A DNA stretch of 64,000 nt from Sciurus carolinensis (GCF_902686445.1 NC_062220.1:98952143-99016142); one strand, 5' to 3'; counted from the stretch's first letter, positions 48,595 to 59,224 are shown. Program-made: numbers and translations. Notes: generated from the letters alone by a model not told the origin.

Positions 48595-49924
48595 CTAATC
48601 CATCAAAGGGCATCTAGGTTGGTTCCACAATCTGACTATTGTGAATTGAGCAGCTATGAACATTGTTGTGACTGTATTTCTGTAGTATGCTGATTTTAAG
48701 TCCTTTGGGTATAGGCCAAGGAGTGGGACAGCTGCTTCAAATGGTGGTTTCATTCCAAGTTTTCTAAGGAATCTCCACACTAATTTGCAGCCCCACCAGC
48801 AATGTATGAGTGTACTTTTTTTCCCCACATCCTCGCCAACACCTATTGTTGCTAGTATTCTTCATAATTGCCATTCTAATTGGGGTGAGATGGAACCTTA
48901 GGGTAGTTTTGATTTGCATTTCTTTTATTACTAAAGATGTTGAACATTTTTTCATATATCTGTTGATTGCTTGTAGATCTTCTTCTGTGAAGTGTCTGTT
49001 CATTTCCTTAGCCCATTTGTTGATTGGGTTATTTGTATTCTTGGTGTAGAGTTTTTGAGTTCTTTATAGATTCTGGAAATTAGTGCTCTATCTGAAGTAT
49101 GCGTGGCAAAGACTTTCTCCCACTCTGTAGGTTCTCTCTTTGCATTGCTGATAGTTTCCTTTGCTGAGAGAAAGCTTTTTAGTTTGAATCTATCCCAGTT
49201 ATTGATTCTTGCTTTTATTTCTTGTGCTATGGGAGTCCTGTTGAGGAAGTCTGATCCTAAGCCAACAGGTTGAAGATTTGAACCTATTTTTTTCTTCTAT
49301 AAGATGAAGGGTCTCTGGTCTGATTTCAAGGTCCTTGATCCATTGTGAGTTGATTTTTGTGCAGGGTGAGAGATAGGGGTTTAGTTTCATTCTGTTGCAT
49401 ATGGATTTCCAGTTTTCCCAGCACCATTTGTTGAAGAGGCTATCTTTTCTCCATTGCATGTTTTTGGCACCTTTGTCTAGTATGGGAAAATTGTATTTAT
49501 TTGGGTTTGTGTCCATGTCCTCTATTCTGTACCATTGATCCACCTGTGTATTTTGGTGCCAATACCATGCCATTTTTGTTACTATTGCTTTGTAGTATAG
49601 TTGAAGTTCTGGTATTGCGATACCCCCTGCTTCACTCTTCCTGTTAAGGATTGCTTTAGCTATTCTGGGTTTCTTATTCTTCCAGATGAATTTCATGATT
49701 GCTTGCTCTATTTCTGTAAGATACATCATTGGGATTTTAATTGGAATTGCATTGAATCTGTATAGCACTTTTGGTAGTATGGCCATTTTGACAATATTAG
49801 TTCTGTCTATCCAAGAACATGGGAGATCTTTCCATCTTCTAAGGTTTTCTTTTATTTCTTTCTTTAGTGTTCTGTAGTTCTCATTGTAGAGGTCTTTCAC
49901 CTCTTTTGTTAGATTGATTTCCAA
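48595..49924 (-). pseudogene. L1 ORF2 C-terminal remnant, frameshifted
   Basis: Longest open piece 49199-49924 (241 codons). It contains conserved ORF2 stretches downstream of the reverse transcriptase catalytic region: [51 protein letters not shown] and [15 protein letters not shown]. The Met at 49922 is internal, not a start. Near 49230 the frame slips, and the true C-terminal continuation (…EIKARINNW…) is then out of frame. At 48764-49003 the frame is restored ([11 protein letters not shown]…CWRGCGEK), then a run of seven T (48816-48822) shifts it again, so the HCWWGC part is read in another frame (48595-48828). The CX3CX7HX4C zinc-knuckle-like motif is thus split between two frames. Intact ORF2 would be an endonuclease/reverse transcriptase driving L1, ID and B1-ID retroposition. 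This copy cannot. Confidence 0.93.
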
Positions 49925-50054
49925 GTATTTTATTTTTTTCGAAGCTATTGTGAATGGGGCAGTTTTCCTAACTTCTTTTTCTGAAGATTCATCACTTATG
50001 TATAAAAATGTATTGGATTTATGAGCATTGATCTTATATCCTGCTACTTTACTG

Positions 50055-50064
50055 AATTGTATTG
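50055..50064. repeat. L1 target-site duplication, right copy
   Basis: aattgtattg, matching 48175-48184. The first bases overlap ORF2-like sequence (…ctttactgaatt), so microhomology at the 5' junction is likely. Confidence 0.7.
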
Positions 50065-52190
50065 TTCTTGAGTGAAGACACTCTCTAGGGTTTCAAATTT
50101 TCTGAGGAAACTTAGTTTGAAGTGCATGCATAGGCTAGAAATTTCCTTTTTCTTTACTGCAAATCTTTATTAATTCCATGAAAATATAAAAGGAAAAGAA
50201 AAACTTGACTTCTTTTAAATCCTAACACTCCACATAAGTAAGAAAAATGAGAGTGGAGTCTGGTATGTACTTCCATGGAAGGAGACGTTTCCTTCTAGAT
50301 GTGAGTGTCAGAGTTGACTGAGATCACCAGGTGGGCTAGACAGGTGGCCCACACTGCAAGATGTCTGATGGTCTAATGAGGCAAGTCTTCCTGGGCTGGG
50401 GTTAGGGGCTCCTTTTGAATTAAGATTTACATTGATGTTTACATTCCCCGGTTAGAACTTCCAACAAGCCCCCATGATGTAGAAACCATAGACACTTGTG
50501 TATGGTTTTAGTAGAGATAATGAAATGACTTTAGATTTTTTTCCTAAAGGAAAAATCAATCACAAAATTTCAGCATTATATATAATATGTATATAAATAG
50601 CACACATATATTATTTTCCCTTAAAAGTCCATTTTATTAAGTGCCTACAGACAATTATGAAGGAGACTTAAGCTCAAAATGTAAAACCAAAACAAACAAC
50701 TAAGCATTGCATTTTTAAATTCTCAGAATGTACAGCTGGTCGTCTCTAAGTTTTAAATGGTAGTTACTAAAGCATACCATCAAGGATTACTTTTAGCAAA
50801 AATAACAGCTGGCTTTGAAATTAATTTGAAAATGAATATAATCTATAACAGGTACATATACAGGGAGTGAAGTAATTCCTGGCATCCTTTTACTGATACA
50901 CTATCTTCAAGTTTAGGGCAAAACATTTAGCATGTAGGAAAATTACACATAAGATTGTATTTTATGATTTTTTTTCCTGGAAGTGTATGAACAAGCATTA
51001 GAAGCATGCTATACACCTGTAAGACCTAGCATTACAGTAGGTAACTAGGGAATATCCACAACACTAGAAAGAAACCTGGACAATGAATCAGGCAAAGAAC
51101 AGCTGGTGGAGAAATCAGATGGAGACTGAGAGTAATCTGGGAAAGGTATTTGAGTTCACTATAAATATTTTTCAAGCATTGGGTGAAAAAGCTAGACCTC
51201 TGGGCCTCACAACCAAAACCCAGGCTTGTTGCAGACTAGAGAAATGGTTTTCAGAAAGTACACAGCTTAAGACAAAGAATTACCCTTTAAATAGTACATG
51301 GGGAGTGTTACTTCTAACTGGGACTGTTTCTGAATCACCCACAAGGCACCAGTCTTCAAAAGAATTGACCACAGGTTTCTAGAGTCTAGGCTCTTAGGGG
51401 CTCTGTTTCCACTGTTACCAACAAGTGCATCAGTAGAGTAAGAAGGAGTATTTAAGTATTAAGTAAGTGCTGAGCAGAAAAGAACTTCTCCTATCCCTTA
51501 AGACATAAAATAAGAGCAGTGTGGTGCATAACTGAGAACTTGGCCAAGAAAATAAATATGTTTCAGGCTTACAAAACTGAGATGCTAGTTTGCTTTCCCC
51601 ATTCACTCCCAAGTCCACTACATTTTCTCATTTTATTTTTCTTTTGGCATTCTGTGCTTCAAATCTTTGTGTAATGCCTAGCTAAAAAAATTTAATTGAA
51701 AGGAATTGCCTCTCTTACAAAGGAAAAGGCTCAATGAGCTCAGACCACAGTAGAAAGGAGGGGCGAGGAGGGAGAATAGAACAGGAAAGAAAAACAGAAA
51801 AACACAGATACTAGAGCAAACTTAGAGCGTGGGTCAAATGAAAACCCACCAGTGCAAATGGCAAAGGATCAAAGGTGACAGGGTGTGTGGGTGGAAAGTG
51901 CTGCCCTGCTCTGAGACATTCCCCAGTGGAGAAATTCCACTGGAATCAGGCACCTGCTGCTTTAAGACCAGAGTCCTGGAAAAGGGGAGAGAAACCTTAA
52001 ATTGGGCTGGGAGGAGGGAGAAAGCAAAGAGTCTGTTGGACTCAGAGCAAGGGACAGAGCACCCACATTTAGAGGCTGAAGTGTCAGTTTTCTGTTCATC
52101 AGCTTAATATGATTGTGATTTGAGGTTTCCGGCCTATTCTGTAATCAATGAAATGTGAAAAGTTCTTAATTCCAGTAAAAGGTTACTTTT
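50065..52190. other. unique sequence, no gene supported
   Basis: About 2.1 kb without recognised repeats. Two frames of 92-99 codons (51083-51382; 51829-52107, which begins at GTG) have no domain. 51720-52030 is purine-rich (GGAGG/GAAA patches). Confidence 0.4.
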
Positions 52191-52199
52191 ACTGTTGGA

Positions 52200-52730
52200 T
52201 CTGTTACTAACCACGGGGCTCATTCCTCCTCCAGGGTGTGTTCTGGCCCAAGCTTCTGGGCCTGATCCTCTTCTCTCTGTGGCCAGAATTGATCTCTGCA
52301 ACTTTTTTGCCCACCCTCAAGGGAGTCTTTACCATTCAACTCCAAGGAAGGCTGGCAAAGAGTATAAGCCATAAGAACTCAAACTTCACAAGAGCAAGGA
52401 CAAACCTTGCCAGCACTATGGAATCCACACGGCTGCACAGGGACTGGCATGTCTCTGGGTGGTGTCTGAGTGTTGCCAGCTTAGGAGTGGTCACTCTGTT
52501 TTATATGGGCATTGGGGTCTTGAAAACCAACCCTGTCTTCCAACTAAGTTCCATGATGACATTGATCAAATTGCCACTTGGAAATTTATGCCTGGATTCT
52601 TATGTGGAATGTGCCCTCTGTCTACCCTCATCTCTTTGGAGCTTAAATCCAAACATCGCCTGTTCTGTGAAGACTCTGAAATAAAAATAAAACAGATAAT
52701 TGGGCTATGAGAGAACAGAAAAAAAAAATA
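52200..52730 (+). pseudogene. candidate retrocopy or terminal exon (unidentified)
   Basis: A GC-richer block begins after a pyrimidine-rich run ending in CTCCAG at 52235, which looks like a 3' splice acceptor. It ends with AATAAAA at 52680-52686 and, about 35 bases later, an A9 run. A frame is open for 148 codons (52238-52684) but begins at GTG; its first ATG is at 52418. A second frame (52459-52710) is open for 83 codons and includes ...HDDIDQIATWKFMPGF.... I recognise neither product. It could be a terminal exon, a processed pseudogene or chance. Confidence 0.25.
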
Positions 52731-53301
52731 ACAGTGACCAGCAAGAATAGCTCCTATTTTATTTTGCATGCAAAAGAGAATATGCTTGTCAATTCATGAA
52801 TACCATGAGATTCCCCCAGGATCACTACTGTCTGCTCCTTTTCAGAAAAGGGGTTCACACAGTGGAACAAGTGGTATAGTACCACATGGTCTTTCAGGTT
52901 CATTCTTGGCCTGAGTGTCTATGATGCTAGCATTTGATATTGTTACAATAGTCCTCCCCCTTTCTCTCCAAGTGCTACACAGTTAGGGAGGGATGAAAAG
53001 GACAAAAGAGAGAAGGAAAAAGTGTCCAGAGAGTTGAAGTGTCTGGTCTTTGAAAGCATATCCCATCACTCTCTCTGTGAGGATTTTGTTTCTTCTTCTT
53101 CCTGGTACTCTTATTTTCTAAACTAGGTCTGACACATTAAAAAATCAAGTACAAAGAATTGGTTCAAAAATTATTTTTTAAAACCATACAAACCTCTACT
53201 ATCTATTTTTATGGTGATATATTTATAAAGTATTACAGTGTGAACTAGAAATTGCATGGGAAGAATCTACATCAACATCACAATTATGGTAACAGGCCAC
53301 T
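52731..53301. other. unique sequence, no gene seen
   Basis: No exon or nameable repeat. Confidence 0.4.
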
Positions 53302-53310
53302 TCCACCTGA
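53302..53310. repeat. L1 target-site duplication, left copy
   Basis: tccacctga, repeated at 53738-53746. Extending to 13 bases (tccacctgaYctt) leaves only one mismatch. Confidence 0.85.
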
Positions 53311-53737
53311 CCTTTTTTTTAAAATTTATTTTTATTGTAAACAAATGAGATACATCTTGTTTCTCTGTTTGTACATGAAGTAGAGCATACCATTTGTATA
53401 ATCATACATTTACCTAGGGTAATAGTTCTTGATTCATTCTGTTATTTTTTTCTCTCCCCCCCTCCACTCCTCCCACCCCTCTTATCCCTCTATACAGTTC
53501 CTCCTTCCTCCATTCTTGTCTCCTTCCCACCCCCTGTATGTGTCATCATCCACTTATCAGCGAGATCATTCGTCCTTTGGTTTTTTGAGATTGGCTTATC
53601 TCACTTAGCATGATATTCTCCAACTGCATCCATTTGCCTGCAAATGCCATAATTTTATTATTCTTTATGACTGAGTAATATTCCATTGTATATATATACC
53701 ACAGTTTCTTTATCCATTCATCAATTGAGGATGGGAG
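53311..53737 (-). mobile_element. 5'-truncated L1 3' end (squirrel lineage)
   Basis: T8 at 53313-53320 is the A tail on the minus strand. The body is the same L1 3' UTR as at 48185 ('tttattgtaaacaaatgagatacatcttgtttctctgtttg', 'cctagggtaatagttcttgattcattctg', the C-rich tract, 'cttatcagcgagatcattcgtcc', 'cttagcatgatattctccaactgcatcc') and it breaks off just after the TATATA zone. The C-rich tract is altered (one loop lengthened) compared with the copy at 48331. Flanking direct repeats define the ends. Confidence 0.93.
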
Positions 53738-53746
53738 TCCACCTGA
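53738..53746. repeat. L1 target-site duplication, right copy
   Basis: tccacctga, the second copy of the direct repeat flanking the 53311 L1. Confidence 0.85.
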
Positions 53747-54349
53747 TCTTGATGGAGATCTTTACCACATACCAGCTGGGGGCTATTCTCAATGCTAAGT
53801 CCTGTGGAGAGGAAAGTAGAAGGGGTTGGAGGGCAATGACTTCATTTGTCTTGGAAATGAATATAGCAAAGTGGCAACATGTTCACAAGTTCAAAATTTG
53901 GGTTCAAAATACTCACTCAGTATTCAGTAAGTTTGAAATATTTTGTAATTTCTTAATTAGAAAAAGAAAAAGGCAATAAGAAGAAAGGTGCATAATTTTA
54001 ATAAGAAGCAGTCCCTTCTTTGAAATGACATGCCTTCTCATTCTCCACTGATGGAGTGCCCTTCCAGCCCCAGAGGATTAAATGCTGCCTGGTGTCCCCC
54101 TTCCTTGTCTCTACTGGAGAACCCCAGGCGACCACATCTGGGCCTCGCCTTCACACCATCACTCCTTCAGAGTCTCTCCAGTGTAAGTCTCTAGGTCTGA
54201 ACCCTCCCCTGCCTGCCAGGGCCTACCTTACATCTCCACATGAACAGTCCAAGGAAGTCTCCAACGCAACTCACTCAACATAGAAAGCTGATTTGCCCCC
54301 ACAACCTCTCCCACAGTGTCCCCATCACAGCTACTAGATCACCTAGAGT
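53747..54349. other. unique sequence, no gene supported
   Basis: 54050-54300 is C-rich with Pro/Thr/Ser-rich short frames (67-75 codons). It continues after the next L1 (54582 onward), so this was one unbroken segment before that insertion. No domain recognised. Confidence 0.4.
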
Positions 54350-54363
54350 AAAGACAGCAACAG
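54350..54363. repeat. L1 target-site duplication, left copy
   Basis: aaagacagcaacag, repeated at 54568-54581 after the A tail. The leading A bases of the right copy cannot be separated from the tail. Confidence 0.9.
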
Positions 54364-54567
54364 AGGGGGGCAAGAATGGAGGAAGGAGGGACTGTATAGA
54401 GGGGTGGGAGGGGTGGGGAGGAAGGGAAAAAATAACAGAATGAATCAAAAACTATTACCCTAGGTAAATGTATGATTACACAAATGGTATGCCTCTACTT
54501 CATGTACAAACAGAGAAAAAAGATGTATTCCATTTGTTTACAATAAAAATGAATTAAAAAAAAAAAA
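54364..54567 (+). mobile_element. very short 5'-truncated L1 3' end (squirrel lineage)
   Basis: Plus-strand L1 3' UTR: purine-rich G tract, 'gaatcaaaaactattaccctaggtaaatgtatgattacac', 'ccatttgtttacaataaaaatgaatt' with AATAAA, then the A tail. It is the reverse complement of the plus-strand sequence at 53311 and 48185. Only about 200 bases were copied. A 14-base target-site duplication, perfect on both sides, gives the boundaries and suggests a fairly recent insertion. Confidence 0.95.
54401..54418 (+). other. G-quadruplex-forming motif in L1 3' UTR
   Basis: GGGG-T-GGG-A-GGGG-T-GGGG on the plus (L1 sense) strand: four G tracts with single-base loops, identical in layout to the minus-strand motif at 48331-48350. 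Confidence 0.85.
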
Positions 54568-54581
54568 AAAGACAGCAACAG
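54568..54581. repeat. L1 target-site duplication, right copy
   Basis: aaagacagcaacag following the L1 A tail. Confidence 0.88.
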
Positions 54582-54914
54582 TTTGAGTCTTTCTCAGCTC
54601 CCATCCTTCTTTCAGCCTCCACAACCAAGCCTTCATTCAGCGCGTCTGGCTGGCCCTAATTTCAGAGCCCACATTCATTCAGTACACATCTGCACACTAT
54701 CCCTGCTGTACCATACCGACCCTGGCACGTCATCTCAGCCCTATTCCAAGGACCACAGTCACCTTCCAGCATTTAATGAGTTTCCACACTTGGGTTATGA
54801 CTGTCTTTCTTCCTATGGCATCTTTAAAATGTAAACTTTAGTACTCAAGACCTTCTGAAGGCTTCCCTGTACTTAGAACTAAGCAGAAGAGCTTTTGGTA
54901 GTCTGAAGTGGGCA
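54582..54914. other. unique C-rich sequence, no gene supported
   Basis: Continuation of the pre-insertion segment seen at 54050-54349. An 83-codon Ser/Pro/His-rich frame at 54583-54834 has no domain. Parts resemble old L2-type sequence but cannot be assigned. Confidence 0.35.
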
Positions 54915-55388
54915 CATCACAATACCTAGATTGTGGAACCAACCTAGATGTCCTTCAACAGATGAATGGGTAAAAAAACTGTGGTATATATACACAATGG
55001 AATATCATTCAGCCATAAAGAAGAATAATATTATGGCATTTGCAGATAATTGGAGAATATCATGCTAAATGAAATAAGCCAATCCCCCAAAACCAAAGGC
55101 CAAACGTTTTCCTTGATAAGTGGATGATGATAGATAATGGGGATGGGGGTTGAGGGGTGAGAGAATAATGGAGGAACTTTATATTACATAGAGGGAAATG
55201 AGAGGGAGAAGGGGGCGGGGATATGAAAAATAGTGGAATGAGACAGACATCATTACCCTGTGTATATGTATGATTACACGAATGGTGTGAATCTACGTCG
55301 TGTACAACCATAGAAACGAAAAGTTGCACCCCATTTGTGTACAATGAATCAAAAGTCTGTAAAAATTAAAAAAAATAATAATAAAAAA
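54915..55388 (+). mobile_element. 5'-truncated L1 3' end, more diverged subfamily
   Basis: Sense-strand L1 order: 'ttgtggaaccaacctagatgtccttcaacagatgaatggg', 'actgtggtatatatacacaatggaatatcattcagccataaag', 'tggagaatatcatgctaaatgaaataagccaatc', a G-rich stretch at 55139-55220, 'atgtatgattacacgaatggtgtgaatctacgtcgtgtacaacc', 'acaatgaatcaaaa...' and an A-rich tail with AATAATAATAAA. It belongs to a different L1 subfamily from the 48, 53 and 54 kb copies. No target-site duplication was found. Confidence 0.88.
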
Positions 55389-55419
55389 AGGAATGAAAAA
55401 AATATATGCTGTGGTCCTC

Positions 55420-55712
55420 CCATGCCTATACTTCCCCTCCTCTCGTCACCAAGGCATCTGAGGGCTCACTCATTATCCTACTTCCGCTGCCTGGAATCAC
55501 CCCTGCTCTTCCCTCTGCCTGGATGCCTCTTTACCTAAGATATTTCTATGGCTCTCTCCCTTCCTCTCTTCATTCTGGTCTCTCCTCAAATCTTTTCTTC
55601 TCCGAACATCCCATCGCTATAACAACCCTTTCACTACCTTTCTCCTTACCTAGATTTATTTTTCTAGGACAGTGCTTGGCCTACATTGGATGCTTAACAT
55701 GTTTACTGAAAT
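55420..55712 (+). mobile_element. L2 3' region
   Basis: 'cgctgcctggaatcacccctgctcttccctctgcctggatgcc', 'ctctcttcattctggtctctcctcaaatc', 'aacatcccatcgctataacaaccc' and 'aggacagtgcttggcctacattggatgcttaac' follow L2 order towards its 3' end. The 102-codon frame at 55406-55714 is translated L2 sequence. Confidence 0.68.
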
Positions 55713-55974
55713 AGTCAATCAGTAATACTTACTGATAGCTGTTTGTAGGCATTGCCATATCCATTAATTAGCTTACTATTAACAAAAGCTCAGAAAACAG
55801 CACAAAGGACAGAAACTCAGAAAGTGTGCAAAGGCTCTCATTGGTGTGAATTCTGAGTGTGGAATTCAAATCTGTTGACTTTTAAAATCTTTTCCTTAAA
55901 CCATGCTACATCTCTTAAAGGATGAAATTGAGGGAAAAAGAGCAACATTCCTAGATGCTCTGCATTCCCAGGGA
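55713..55974. other. unique sequence, no gene seen
   Basis: Nothing recognisable between the L2 and the MIR. Confidence 0.35.
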
Positions 55975-56150
55975 TCTTGCTATTCACATTTACATAATTA
56001 CTTTGCTCCTCAAAGTAAACATTGTCTCAATTTTAGAGATGAGAAAACTGAACCTTCTAAGAGGTTAAATATTTACCTTCAAATCACCATTTCTAATAAG
56101 TGACAAAATGTACTAGTCCTGCCTCCTGCAACAGCCTGTGCTTTCTTAAA
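55975..56150 (-). mobile_element. MIR SINE
   Basis: Reverse-complement MIR landmarks: 'gtctcaattttagagatgagaaaactgaaccttctaagaggttaaat' and 'actagtcctgcctcctgcaacagcctgtgctttc'. Confidence 0.68.
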
Positions 56151-57199
56151 GACATCCATCCACTCTGCTTAAAAGTTGCATGTTAAATTCCCGTAAATGG
56201 CCTGTATTCTGTCAACAGTGTAGGCTTACCCGTTTTTTGCTGCCTGATGAATAATTACAACTCTCTCTATTTCCTTCTCACTCCCTCTTTCTGCTGCTAG
56301 GACCTTTCTCCAGAACTTTCACCTTCTTCTCATTGCTTACGCCTGCTGTTGTCTCAGAGGAGCAATAGCCTTCACAGGCCACCCAGAAGTTGGACACAGG
56401 AAAACAGGTTAGGTCAGAGAGAGCGAGCCAGAGAACAGCCAGTGCTGGAAGACAGACAGTGCCCAACTTGCAAATGGGTTTGTTTCCTAGAATTTGTTTG
56501 AAGGACTATCATATGAAACTCTAAACACATTTCCCCATAGAAACAATATTATCAATGAAGGATAGGGTCTTAGGGTCATCCATGAAGTCCTGTATAATGC
56601 AGATGTTTAACCAAGATACTACTAGATACTCCTAGAATTCTTGAACCTCATTAGCAAGTCACCATTAGTCATGTGGATTCTATGGGAAAATATCATTTTT
56701 GAGTTCCAACTGGGGACACCAAGAACACTTTTCACCTCCAGCTCTTGTCTCTGGGTGAGATTCTCCTTTCCATTCCCTCCTTCTGCAAACCAAATTCAAC
56801 AGGGCTGGTTGTAGGCCTCTCAGGTTGTGGGGGGTCTTTGGCATTTTAAGGAAGGAATCATACGAGTCTCCCACCCCGGCAAAAAAGGGATGGAAGGGAC
56901 TTCAGAGTCCCACAGAATGGGGGTCTTCTGGTAGAGCAATAGCCTGTGCCTAGAATATGGACACAGCAGTGGTTTCGGTTTCAGGGCCACAACACGTTGG
57001 GGATCTTGTGTGATATGATTCATTCACCTGAGCAAGCAGAGCGATGAAAGCGTTTGAGCAATGGGCAGCCAGCCACCATCCGGAAGGGTCCATTCATGCA
57101 GAAGTCTGACTGACCCTCCGTGTACACTGAGATCTTTGGAGCCTCTGATAGGAAACTTTGGAAACTGATGAAACAGGAAAATACAGAGCCAGGAGAAGC
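56151..57199. other. unique sequence, no gene supported
   Basis: Several frames of 62-67 codons on the minus strand (56278-57221) lie end to end but in different frames and without domains or splice-consistent structure that I could confirm. GC content is somewhat higher than average. Confidence 0.4.
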
Positions 57200-57375
57200 A
57201 CCCAGAACAGGAATCTGACAACTCTGGTCCTTGCTTTGTGCTTCTCTGGGGGACTCTAGGCCACCTGTGTCCTCTCAGAGCCTATTTTCCTTTACTTTTA
57301 AGTGGAAAAAATGATCACCCTCCAATCCAGCAGCTCATTGTGAACATTAACGGGATATGAAGGTGAAAATATTCT
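57200..57375 (+). mobile_element. MIR SINE, decayed
   Basis: 'gacaactctggtccttgctttgtgcttctctgggggactctaggcc' (MIR: ctgccacttactagctgtgtgaccttggg), then 'cctctcagagcctattttcctttacttttaagtggaaaaaatgatc' and 'gctcattgtgaacattaacgggatatgaaggtg' follow MIR order. Confidence 0.62.
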
Positions 57376-59224
57376 GTATTCCACTGAACACTAAGTTTGC
57401 ATTATTCTTAGAATTGCACAATGGGCCACATGTTCTCTAACAATCAATATTTTTTTAGTGTTCTGACACCAAAGAGTCAAGACAAGGACAGCCACAAAAT
57501 TCTATTTGTTTTGTTATTTTAAAAATAAGCATTTCTAGTAACAAAATGATCTAGAGAGAAACATTTCAGTCCAGACATCCCCAGCCTCACTTCTGGTCAC
57601 TCTCACATCTAGTCCTCCAGGTTTGCTTCTTGCTCATCCTCTGACTATCCTGCAGGTTCTCCATCTAGAAGTATTTACCTTTTCTGGAAGTCCATTCTTC
57701 TTTTTTGCCCCATTGGAGAGGGATCATTTTAAACCCTCTAATAATAATAAAATAAATTCCATTATGCTTGCAGATCAGAGGAGGAAAAAAAAATCTTTAT
57801 CTAAACTCCAAGTGTAGAACTATGCTAAGTTGATATGTGTTATTTCTTAGACCTGGAACATCAGAAAAAAACATTAACAACCTAGGGAGGCTTCCCTACT
57901 TAGAAAGTTTTTGTTTTTTCTATCTGCCAAATTATTTCTTCCATTTGTGATGTAATGTTCCCTACATGGAAAGTAAACACTGACTTAACTGTCCCCTGTT
58001 AAATGACACTCTTTTCTGGAGGAGAAACCCACCTACTTAGTGCTTTTGCTATTTCAACATGTGTTCATACACTTATTAGTTAATTTGCCAGATTCCTGTT
58101 TCAAAGAACCAGTCTGCTTTGTCTTTTGAAAACTGGAGTCATGAATACAAACAATTTTCAAGTTGGGAGAAACACTAAAAATAATTAAACCCTGAAATAT
58201 TTTTCTAGAACCATTCCTTTCAGGGATCTCAGCCATGCTACATTGTGCTTGGAGATCAAGTGCTGCAAAATTTCCTGTTTGTCTCTAGACTGAATGAGAC
58301 CATAAGAGATTTGATTCTAAAGCATCCCAACTGGACAGTGATGAAGGTAGCATCTAGAACAAGGAGTTCTCTCCCACAACCACTTCAAAGATTTTTATAC
58401 AAGAAGTGCACTAGGTGCAGGACTGTGACAGCTATCATCAACTCATTAGAGTTGGTTATTACTGTTTGGAAATCGGTTGAATCATCAGAAATCATTCTCA
58501 GCATTGTTGTTAAGAGGAAATGCTGGAGTTTCCCCCTGTGGGTGCCAAGACTTTCATTGCATCACCCTTCTCCAGGGTTAGTGAGTTCTCTTTTGTGCTA
58601 TAGCAAACAAAATTCAGAGTCTGCTTTGAACTTTCTGGTAAAGGGGAAATGCAATGTAGTAGGTTCAGTAAAGTCTAGATGAAAGGCATGTCTTTAAAAC
58701 AGAGGAGTAAAACAGAGGAGCGTGGGTAGTACACTGGTATAGTTGGACTGCGTTGTGAATGGTTGAATTCAAAATGTTTGGAGACACTGATAAGACAATT
58801 TGGAAACCGATGAAATAGGGGGCAGTATAGACTCTGGGTGGCAGTAAGTTTGGGTGACGGTGTTTGTGATGATTGTTGGGCTGCCGATGGGTGGTGGTAA
58901 GTGTTTTCCAAGGACATATGCTTGGTCTTTGTTGTTAGCATTTTTATCAATTGCATGGGGAAAGATGTAGGAGGCTATGTTTTTACATCTGATATATAAT
59001 TGAAAGGATTGATGAGTTTTCACAGAAGGATTCAAAGTAGACTGGTGGTCTACTTCATGGAGACATTTTTAGAATTAAGATACAATATGCTTCACTTAGA
59101 TGGAACAATGGACTATATTAGTTAGATTGCTGGATTTTATTTGATTAAAAACCCATTGCAAATATGCTGATCGATGAGGTTACTAAAAGGCACCTTGTGA
59201 TTGCATTGTATAAAAATAGATCTT
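57376..59224. other. unique sequence, no gene supported
   Basis: The 145-codon plus-strand frame at 58245-58682 begins at GTG and shows no known domain. Overlapping minus-strand frames of 88-93 codons at 58675-59035 are equally anonymous. No repeat can be named. Confidence 0.4.

Larger units (their letters stand above)
48185..50054 (-). mobile_element. 5'-truncated L1 (squirrel lineage): ORF2 C-terminus plus 3' UTR
   Basis: On the minus strand the element runs from within ORF2 (right end) to an A-rich 3' terminus (left end; AATAAAAATG followed by a short A tail). About 48195-48420 is the 3' UTR, with a C-rich plus-strand tract (G-rich in sense) at 48331-48350. 48420-50054 is the ORF2 region ending in the usual 'MEYYAAIK'-type zone, where the TATATA stretch lies at 48560-48577. 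The element is about 1.87 kb of a presumed 6-7 kb, so 5' truncation removed ORF1 and the endonuclease and most reverse transcriptase domains. Ten-base target-site duplications bound it. The 3' UTR is nearly identical to the copies at 53311 and 54364, so it is among the youngest elements here. Confidence 0.93.

Noticed and set aside
49686..49877. Plus-strand frame inside the L1
   Set aside because: It is antisense to ORF2, whose minus-strand frame is clearly the real one.
54056..54443. Pro/Ser/Thr-rich frames as exons
   Set aside because: Short and domain-free, and the second frame (54240-54443) runs straight into a young L1 insertion. Composition alone explains them.
55406..55714. 102-codon plus-strand frame
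   Set aside because: It coincides with an L2 3' relic and has no domain.
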